A DNA stretch of 29,832 bases from CAZEQK01 sp964514395 (GTDB taxonomy: Bacteria > Bacillota > Bacilli > Tepidibacillales > Tepidibacillaceae): positions 1-29,832 of the forward strand of contig CAZEQK010000039.1 of NCBI GenBank assembly GCA_964514395.1, written 5' to 3'. Of this stretch, positions 24,280 to 29,832 are shown one piece after another. A program made the translations under genes and the position numbers. Under the pieces are notes generated by a model that searched no databases, was not told the DNA's origin, and was given only the letters and a program-made list of their open reading frames with translations. Positions within the stretch are counted from its first letter, which is position 1, and the number at the start of each line of letters is the position of its first letter.

Positions 24280-25566
24280 ATGGCTACAAAGGTTATAATG
24301 CCTCAATTAGGTGAAAGTGTAACAGAAGGAACGATTGGAAAATGGGTAAAACAGGTTGGAGATAAAGTAGAAAAATATGAAACCCTTTGTGAAGTTGAGA
24401 CGGATAAGGTGAATGCAGAGGTTCCTTCTACTATTAGTGGAATCATTACTGAAATTATTGAAGGTGAAGGAAAAACTGTTTCAGTTGGTTTGCCTATTTG
24501 TTATATTCAGGAAGATGGTGAATTGGATAAGGTAGAAGTAAAGAATGAAGAGCAAATTGCTGAAGAAAATAAATCATTTACAAGCATAGTAAACAATGAT
24601 ACCGATAAAAAGAGATACTCCCCTGTGGTACGTAGGTTAGCTGAAGAGAATCAGCTTGATTTAAATCTTATTCAAGGTACAGGCCTGAATGGAAGAATTA
24701 GGCGAGTTGATGTTTTAAAATATATAGATCAGAGTAAAAATGAAACAACAGCTAAGGAAACGACCATTCATTCTATAAATCAAGGTGCTTCCGAGTACAA
24801 AGTAGAAACCCCAAGACAGGATTATGCTCAAAGAAATAACATCAAGCCTGCTGCTACTTTAGAAAATGGCGATGAAGTGATAGATGTGACATCTATTCGT
24901 AAAACGATTGCAAATCGAATGGTTCAAAGTAAGCATGAAGCGCCACATGCATGGACTACCATTGAAGTTGATGTAACGAATATGGTGAATTATCGTAATC
25001 GAATTAAAAATGATTTCAAGCAAAAAGAGGGATTCTCAATCACTTATTTGCCATTTGTTATAAAGGCTGTAGTAGAAGCGATAAAGGAATTCCCAATCTT
25101 AAATTCCATCTGGGATCATGACAGAATCATTCTTAAAAAAGATATCAATATATCCATTGCAGTAGCAACAGATAATGCATTATTCGTACCCGTTATTCAT
25201 GAAGCAGATCAAAAAAGCATATATGGGATTGCTAAGTCCATCAATCATCTAATTCAAAAAACAAAAGCAGGAAAATTAACCTTAGAGGATATGCAGGGTG
25301 GAACCTTTACAGTAAATAATACAGGGTCCTTTGGTTCTATCTTGTCAGCACCAATTATCAATGCTCCCCAATCAGCAATTTTGACAATGGAATCCATTGT
25401 GAAGAAACCTGTTGTAATTAATGATATGATTGCCATTCGATCAATGATGAATGTATGTGTATCATTAGATCACAGAGTATTGGATGGTCTAGTGGTTGGT
25501 AGGTTTATGCAATCTGTAAAAAATAAATTAGAATCATTATCAATAGAGAATACAAAATTATATTGA
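24280..25566 (+). CDS. bkdB: Branched-chain 2-oxoacid dehydrogenase E2 (lipoyl acyltransferase)
   Basis: A 428-residue core enzyme. The lipoyl domain is at residues 1-77 with lipoyl Lys43 in VETDKVNAE. A linker follows, then a peripheral-subunit-binding domain at about 115-152 (SPVVRRLAEENQLDL and GRIRRVDVL). A second linker leads to the catalytic domain from about 195 with RKTIANRMVQSKHEAPHAW and the active-site SLDHRVLDG near residue 399. It transfers the acyl group to CoA. AGAGGAGG lies before the ATG. The neighbouring lipB gives the lipoylation step; the E3 dihydrolipoamide dehydrogenase is not in the window and must be supplied elsewhere. Confidence 0.93.
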   Translation: MATKVIMPQLGESVTEGTIGKWVKQVGDKVEKYETLCEVETDKVNAEVPSTISGIITEIIEGEGKTVSVGLPICYIQEDGELDKVEVKNEEQIAEENKSFTSIVNNDTDKKRYSPVVRRLAEENQLDLNLIQGTGLNGRIRRVDVLKYIDQSKNETTAKETTIHSINQGASEYKVETPRQDYAQRNNIKPAATLENGDEVIDVTSIRKTIANRMVQSKHEAPHAWTTIEVDVTNMVNYRNRIKNDFKQKEGFSITYLPFVIKAVVEAIKEFPILNSIWDHDRIILKKDINISIAVATDNALFVPVIHEADQKSIYGIAKSINHLIQKTKAGKLTLEDMQGGTFTVNNTGSFGSILSAPIINAPQSAILTMESIVKKPVVINDMIAIRSMMNVCVSLDHRVLDGLVVGRFMQSVKNKLESLSIENTKLY

Positions 25567-25609
25567 GCCATGTAAGGATATAATTTTTTTTTAAAAAGGA
25601 TAGATTGAT

Positions 25610-26284
25610 ATGACACTAGGAAATATTTTAGTCGAAAAAAAAGGTATCGAAGATTATATAGAAATGTGGGACTATCAAAAGCATTTAGTCGATGACTATA
25701 ATGTGAATCTAGATATTTTAGGACATCTGTTATTATTACAACATCCTCATACCTATACTTTAGGAAGATCAGCTCATAAAGATAATGTTATCTATACAGC
25801 TGAGGAAATGATTGGGAAAAATATACGTATGATTCCCATAGACCGTGGTGGGGATGTTACCTATCATGGCCCAGGTCAAATTATAGGCTATCCAATCATC
25901 TATCTGCAACCATGGAATAATGATCTTCGAAAATATGTGCATCAAATTGAAGAAGTGATCATTAGAACGATTAAGGAGTATGGAATAACAGGAAAAAGGA
26001 AGGATGCGTATCCAGGCGTATGGGTAAATGATAAAAAAATAGCAGCCATAGGAATAAAATTTAATCGTAAAAAATCATTAGATGGATATATTACTACTCA
26101 CGGCTTTGCGTTGAACGTCAATACCGATTTATCTTATTTTGATGGGATTATTCCCTGTGGTATAACAGAGTATGGTGTGACATCAATGGAGAAAGAACTA
26201 GCTATGCAAGTTCCATTAGATGATGTGGAACAAAAATTGATTAGTCATTTTTCTGATATTTTTGATGTCAACATACATGAATAA
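25610..26284 (+). CDS. lipB: Octanoyl-[ACP]-protein octanoyltransferase LipB
   Basis: A 224-residue enzyme that moves octanoyl from acyl carrier protein to the lipoyl Lys of target domains, the first step of lipoate synthesis on E2. The LipB signature is present as RGGDVTYHGPGQIIGYP near residue 82, with the catalytic Cys183 in IIPCGI and the conserved Lys in KKIAAIGIK. RBS AAAAAGGA precedes the ATG. It follows E2 by 44 bases and is in the same transcription unit, closed by the terminator at 26317. Many Bacilli use LipM/LipL rather than LipB, so a LipB beside its substrate gene is noteworthy. Confidence 0.93.
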   Translation: MTLGNILVEKKGIEDYIEMWDYQKHLVDDYNVNLDILGHLLLLQHPHTYTLGRSAHKDNVIYTAEEMIGKNIRMIPIDRGGDVTYHGPGQIIGYPIIYLQPWNNDLRKYVHQIEEVIIRTIKEYGITGKRKDAYPGVWVNDKKIAAIGIKFNRKKSLDGYITTHGFALNVNTDLSYFDGIIPCGITEYGVTSMEKELAMQVPLDDVEQKLISHFSDIFDVNIHE

Positions 26285-26316
26285 TGTAGTGCAAATTCTA
26301 CACTTGTTAAATACTT

Positions 26317-26356
26317 AAGACTTCATTTTTTAGATTAAAAAATGAAGTCTTTTTGT
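26317..26356 (+). terminator. Intrinsic terminator of the bkd-lipB operon
   Basis: AAGACTTCATTTTTT pairs perfectly with AAAAAATGAAGTCTT around a five-base loop and is followed by TTTT. An ATG at 26342 lies in its 3' arm and is therefore not a credible gene start. Confidence 0.88.
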
Positions 26357-26494
26357 GATTTTAAATATCATATTTCTCTTATTTACTCCTTATGTTATGA
26401 TAATGAAAAAAGTGATGAAAAAGTCTTTTTTGGGAATAGTAAACCTTTAGATAATGAAATACAAAAGAGCGAAGGGAGTTTACATAATAAATTT

Positions 26495-27292
26495 ATGGGT
26501 AAACATAACTATCCATTTTTAGTAAAAGTAGATCATGGTCTCGATTTTATTGGTGATATTCATGCATGCTTTGAAGAATTAATAGAGTTATTAAAGAAAT
26601 TAGGATACAAGAAAAATAGCGACCAATTATATGAGCATCCAGATGGAAGAAGGTTGGTTTTTCTTGGAGATATTATGAGTAGGGGACCCTATTCCCTAGA
26701 AAGTATGATGGTTGTTATGCGTCAGGTTAAATATGGATTGGCTTATATGATTGATAGTAATCATGGTTGGAAAATTGCCAGATGGCTAGATGGACGTCCA
26801 GTCTCCTTAAAGCATGGCGATGAGAAGGTAGAGGCTGAATTTATTGAATATGAACATCAAAATGGTCAAGAAAAAACGATTTTTTTAAAAAATGAAATAA
26901 AAAACTTCTTATTACAGGCTCCATCTCATATCGTTTTTTCTTATAATAAAGAAAGAGTCGTTGCCGTTCATGCTGGTATAAAAGATGAGTTTATCGGTCA
27001 GGAAAACAATAAAATAAAAAATTATTGCCGTTATGGTGACGTTACAGATTTTAATCCAGGTGGTAAACCTATTCGAAAAGAGTGGTATCTGCATCATAAA
27101 ACAAATGAATTGATTATATGGGGACATGATCCTAAGCCAGAACCACTGGAGATAAATAATACGATCAATATTGATCAGGGTGTTGTTTTTGGGGGGAAGC
27201 TAACCGCATTTCGATATCCTGAAAAAGAGTTTGTTTTTCAACAATCTTATAGTGATTACGCTAATGTTCATGATAATCCTATTAAAGATTAA
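26495..27292 (+). CDS. prpE: PrpE-like metallophosphatase (bis(5'-nucleosyl)-tetraphosphatase family)
   Basis: A 265-residue calcineurin-like phosphoesterase. Metal-binding motifs are FIGDIHACFEEL, FLGDIMSRGP, SNHGWKIARWLDG, AVHAGI and IWGHDPKPEP, and INIDQGVVFGGKLTAFRYPE matches the PrpE C-terminus. The Ser in GDIMSRG takes the place of the usual Asp; PrpE relatives often have Asn or Ser there, so this is probably a subfamily feature. The family hydrolyses Ap4A symmetrically or dephosphorylates phosphotyrosine. The frame is open back to 26342, but that ATG lies in a terminator arm and the extra 51 residues have no family similarity. ATG 26495 is used, with AAGGGAG 16 bases before it, which is longer than ideal. 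The aminotransferase gene follows. Confidence 0.85.
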   Translation: MGKHNYPFLVKVDHGLDFIGDIHACFEELIELLKKLGYKKNSDQLYEHPDGRRLVFLGDIMSRGPYSLESMMVVMRQVKYGLAYMIDSNHGWKIARWLDGRPVSLKHGDEKVEAEFIEYEHQNGQEKTIFLKNEIKNFLLQAPSHIVFSYNKERVVAVHAGIKDEFIGQENNKIKNYCRYGDVTDFNPGGKPIRKEWYLHHKTNELIIWGHDPKPEPLEINNTINIDQGVVFGGKLTAFRYPEKEFVFQQSYSDYANVHDNPIKD

Positions 27293-27322
27293 TGATTGAA
27301 TCTAACTTTGGGGGAGAGAGAA

Positions 27323-28519
27323 TTGAAAATTAAACCTTCTAGGCGTTTAGAAAAGATGTCTTCTGCAATTTTTACAGAGATGATGTTAAGAAAGAAGGAA
27401 TTAATGAAACAGGGGAAGGAAATTATTGATTTAGGAATAGGAAGTCCGGATAGACCTCCACATCCTGAATTGATTAAAGCATTTCAAGAAGCGGTTCAAG
27501 ATTCTGATGTTTATCTATATCCACATTTTCAGGGGAATGAACAATTAAAACAAGCAATAGCCGATTGGTATCAATTTCGTTTTAATGTGAAAATAAACCC
27601 TTATAAAGATGAAATATTGGCTTTGATGGGGTCTCAGGATGGTTTAGCTCATCTTGCTCAGTCTTATTTAGATGAGGGAGATATTGCCCTTATACCAGAT
27701 CCCGGATATCCCATTTATTCTATTAGTGTAAATGTAGCAGGTGGTACGGTTTATCCCATGCCATTATTGAAAGAAAATGACTTTTTACCAGATTTTTCAA
27801 AAATTCCTACAGATGTTTTAGAAAAGGCAAAGCTAATGATTCTTAATTATCCAAGCAATCCATTATCTGCTGTTGCCACTTTAGATTTCTTTCAAGAAGT
27901 AGTCAAGGTAGCAAAAAAATATAACATAATTATTGCTCATGATGCTGCCTATTCAGAAATGGCTTTTGATGGTTTTCGTCCACCAAGCTTTTTAGAAGCA
28001 GAGGGTGCAAAGGATATTGGGATAGAATTTAATTCTTTATCGAAGAGCTTTAATTTAGCTGGTACGAGAATAGGTTATGTCGTAGGTAATGCAGCGATTA
28101 TTCAACCACTTGCTGTGCTTAAATCATACATGGATTTTGGTGTGTTTGAAGCTACACAAAGAGTAGCTACTAAGGCATTAAGAATGGATATTACACATCC
28201 AAATAAAACCTATAAAATTTATCAAGATAGAAGAGATGCTTTTGTTGCAGGACTTAATAACATTGGATGGAGCATAGAAAAACCTAAAGCTAGTATGTTT
28301 ATCTGGGCTCAGGTACCAGAAGGATGGAAATCCTCTGATTTTGCATTCACTCTATTAGATAGAACTGGAGTAGTTGTAATTCCTGGAGACGCGTTTGGTA
28401 AATATGGTGAGGGCTATGTAAGAATAGGCATGGTACAGGACGTAGATGTATTAATGAAAGCAGTAAAAAAGATTGACAATAGTGGGATTTTGTCGAAAAA
28501 ACAAATCACAACCTATTAA
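27323..28519 (+). CDS. Class I/II aminotransferase (LL-diaminopimelate aminotransferase-like)
   Basis: A 398-residue pyridoxal-phosphate enzyme. The PLP Lys is Lys241 in NSLSKSFNLAGTRIGY. Also visible are DLGIGSPDRPPHPE at the N-terminus, the substrate loop YPHFQGNEQLK, MGSQDGLAHLAQ, LIPDPGYPIY, NYPSNPLSA and AHDAAYSEMAFDG, and the C-terminal RIGMVQD. The family includes LL-diaminopimelate aminotransferases and related alanine/aspartate-type enzymes, and substrate cannot be assigned from the sequence. TTG 27323 is chosen because GGGGGAGAG precedes it and the protein starts at the usual point (MKIKPSRRLEKM). An upstream TTG at 27296 lacks an RBS. It probably shares a transcript with the phosphatase gene 30 bases before. 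Confidence 0.85.
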   Translation: MKIKPSRRLEKMSSAIFTEMMLRKKELMKQGKEIIDLGIGSPDRPPHPELIKAFQEAVQDSDVYLYPHFQGNEQLKQAIADWYQFRFNVKINPYKDEILALMGSQDGLAHLAQSYLDEGDIALIPDPGYPIYSISVNVAGGTVYPMPLLKENDFLPDFSKIPTDVLEKAKLMILNYPSNPLSAVATLDFFQEVVKVAKKYNIIIAHDAAYSEMAFDGFRPPSFLEAEGAKDIGIEFNSLSKSFNLAGTRIGYVVGNAAIIQPLAVLKSYMDFGVFEATQRVATKALRMDITHPNKTYKIYQDRRDAFVAGLNNIGWSIEKPKASMFIWAQVPEGWKSSDFAFTLLDRTGVVVIPGDAFGKYGEGYVRIGMVQDVDVLMKAVKKIDNSGILSKKQITTY

Positions 28520-28534
28520 TCATTTAAAGAGGGG

Positions 28535-28574
28535 AAGCACTGTAAAGGAGAATTCCAATTACAGTGCTTTTTTT
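28535..28574 (+). terminator. Intrinsic terminator
   Basis: AAGCACTGTAA (28535-28545) pairs perfectly with TTACAGTGCTT (28559-28569), 11 bp, followed by seven T. It terminates the aminotransferase unit, and the convergent ABC-F gene ends just beyond it. Confidence 0.92.
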
Positions 28575-28583
28575 ATAGTCATT

Positions 28584-29832
28584 TTATTTATTCCTTTTGA
28601 TTTCTTCAACTAATTCTGAGAGCTCTGTCCATCTTTCTAGTGCTGTATCAAGCTTACCTGTTACTATTTTTTGCTCTGAAAAAAGTTTCTCCACTTTCTC
28701 ATAGTCACTTCCTGCATTAGATATTTGGCTTTGAAGGTTCTCAAGTTTTTCTTCTAATGAAACAATTGTAGCTTCTATCTCATCCCATTCCTTTTGTTCA
28801 TGATAGGTTAGTTTCTGTTTTTTATCTTTGGTCTTTGGCTTTTCATTTTTTGTTTTATTCACACTAGTTTCGTTTTGAGTTTGTTTAGTCTCAAGATATT
28901 CTGAATAATTACCATAAAAATGTTCGATTCTTCCATTTTCACCAAACACAAGCAAATGAGTGACGGTACGATCTAAAAAATATCGATCATGGGATACGGA
29001 TATTACGACCCCATTAAAGTTTTCAATATAATCCTCTAGTATCGATAATGTCTGAATATCTAAATCGTTTGTAGGCTCATCTAGTAATAGCACATTTGGG
29101 CCACCAATCAATACACCTAATAGATGAAGTCGTTTTTTTTCTCCACCTGAAAGCTTTTTGATATAGGTCCATTGCATGCTTCCATCAAACATGAATCTTT
29201 CAAGCATTTGAGAGGCGGTTAATATTTTACCATCAGTGGTAGGGATAATTTCTGCTTTTTCTTTTATATAATCGATGACACGTATTTCTTCATTCAAGTC
29301 CAAGTTGCTCTGAGTATAATATCCAAACTCTACTGTTTCACCAATATCTATCGTACCCTCGTCTGCTAGTATCGAACCAGTAAGGATATTAAGCAAAGTA
29401 GATTTACCAGCACCGTTAGCTCCAATTATTCCAATACGATCATTTGGAACGATAAGAAAATTAAAATGGTCAATTAAATACTTATTATCGAAGGTTTTAG
29501 AAATGTTATTAAACTCAATTACTTTTTTACCTAAACGATTAGTTTGCAAATTTATTTCTATATTATCCTTGTTAATTTTTCTTTCATTTTGTTGAAGCTC
29601 ACCAACTCTATCAATTCTTGCCTTTTGTTTTGTTGTTCTCGCTTTTGCACCCCGTTTAAGCCAAGCAAGCTCTCGACGTAATATATTTTGGCGTTTACTC
29701 TCACTAGCTATATCCTGTAGCTCTCTTTCTGCTTTCTTTTCAAGAAAATATTCATAATTTCCTTGATACTTATATATATTACTCAACTTTCGCACCTTAA
29801 AAATGTGAATGAATTTAAATAGCTGTAATGTT
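28584..29832 (-). CDS. ABC-F family ATPase, 5' part beyond window edge
   Basis: The C-terminal about 400 residues of a YfmR/Uup-like ABC-F protein. It starts inside the region after the first cassette (KYQGNYEYFLEKKAERE). The inter-cassette linker follows, with RRELAWLKRGAKARTTK. The second cassette has GANGAGKST, LSGGEKKRLHLLG, VLLLDEPTNDLD and SHDRYFLD. The protein ends in a Lys/Glu-rich coiled coil. The frame has no stop up to the right edge, so the gene most likely continues; the GTG at 29795 would leave out the whole first cassette and is an unlikely start. It is different from the ABC-F protein at 7283 and shares only family-level motifs. YfmR-type members act as translation factors. 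Confidence 0.85.
   Translation of the reverse strand, partial: TLQLFKFIHIFKVRKLSNIYKYQGNYEYFLEKKAERELQDIASESKRQNILRRELAWLKRGAKARTTKQKARIDRVGELQQNERKINKDNIEINLQTNRLGKKVIEFNNISKTFDNKYLIDHFNFLIVPNDRIGIIGANGAGKSTLLNILTGSILADEGTIDIGETVEFGYYTQSNLDLNEEIRVIDYIKEKAEIIPTTDGKILTASQMLERFMFDGSMQWTYIKKLSGGEKKRLHLLGVLIGGPNVLLLDEPTNDLDIQTLSILEDYIENFNGVVISVSHDRYFLDRTVTHLLVFGENGRIEHFYGNYSEYLETKQTQNETSVNKTKNEKPKTKDKKQKLTYHEQKEWDEIEATIVSLEEKLENLQSQISNAGSDYEKVEKLFSEQKIVTGKLDTALERWTELSELVEEIKRNK

Noticed and set aside
29795..29832. GTG 29795 as the true start of the right-edge ABC-F gene.
   Set aside because: The frame is open to the edge and the first ABC cassette would be missing; a gene running past the window is more likely.
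1..29832. tRNA or rRNA genes, including a tRNA-Sec.
   Set aside because: I saw no cloverleaf-like segment with the conserved GGTTCGAATCC-type arm in the intergenic regions.

Overview
The window is AT-rich DNA from a low-GC Gram-positive bacterium (Bacillota, Bacillales-like). Evidence for this includes strong GGAGG-type ribosome binding sites, frequent TTG starts, and a bkd-type dehydrogenase operon. Other Bacillus-type families present are DUF503/YlxP, DUF817/YoaT, PrpE, a short cytochrome bd CydA and YfmR/Uup-like ABC-F proteins. A selenocysteine formate dehydrogenase beside a cytochrome bd oxidase suggests a facultative or microaerophilic organism that can oxidise formate. Genus-level assignment is not possible from sequence alone.

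Layout. (1) 70-1617 (-): CPA1 cation/proton antiporter. (2) 1853-6842 (+): three-gene NAD-linked formate dehydrogenase operon (NuoE-like, NuoF-like and catalytic subunit). The catalytic subunit is interrupted by an in-frame UGA at 5220-5222. It sits in the conserved Cys/Sec active-site context and is followed 11 nt later by a perfect bacterial SECIS hairpin with a GGUCU loop, so 4164-6842 is read as one 892-residue selenoprotein. (3) 6853-7283: an unusually structured intergenic region. It holds a promoter overlapped by a palindrome, a 41-codon basic small ORF with a near-perfect Shine-Dalgarno whose ends form a perfect 12-bp inverted repeat, an intrinsic terminator, and a second terminator-like hairpin just before an ABC-F ATPase gene (7283-9190). 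(4) 9235-9429: C-terminal remnant of an MFS transporter. (5) 9541-11887: cydAB, then a DUF503 gene. (6) 12293-14942: a secreted coiled-coil protein and an OmpR/EnvZ-type two-component system. (7) about 15011-15153: a structured repeat whose last 23 bp recur exactly at window positions 1-23; it may be the right end of an IS605/TnpB-type element. (8) 15227-18886: TetR regulator plus a MacB-like ABC ATPase and a two-FtsX-domain permease. (9) 19087-22100: DUF817 membrane protein, fatty acyl-CoA ligase, and a small membrane-anchored DUF2007-like protein. (10) 22264-26284: E1-alpha, E1-beta and E2 of a branched-chain 2-oxoacid dehydrogenase together with lipB. (11) 26495-28519: PrpE-like phosphatase and a class I aminotransferase. 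(12) 28584 to the right edge (-): C-terminal two-thirds of a second ABC-F ATPase.

How they work together. FdhABC would oxidise formate to CO2 and pass electrons to NAD(P)+ or a bifurcation partner, while cytochrome bd oxidises menaquinol with O2. The 2-oxoacid dehydrogenase E2 needs lipoylation, and lipB in the same transcription unit supplies the octanoyl transfer step. No E3 or selenocysteine machinery is visible, so these must be encoded elsewhere. The most unusual stretches are the Sec/SECIS gene, the small ORF/attenuator region before the ABC-F gene, and the orphan structured repeat.
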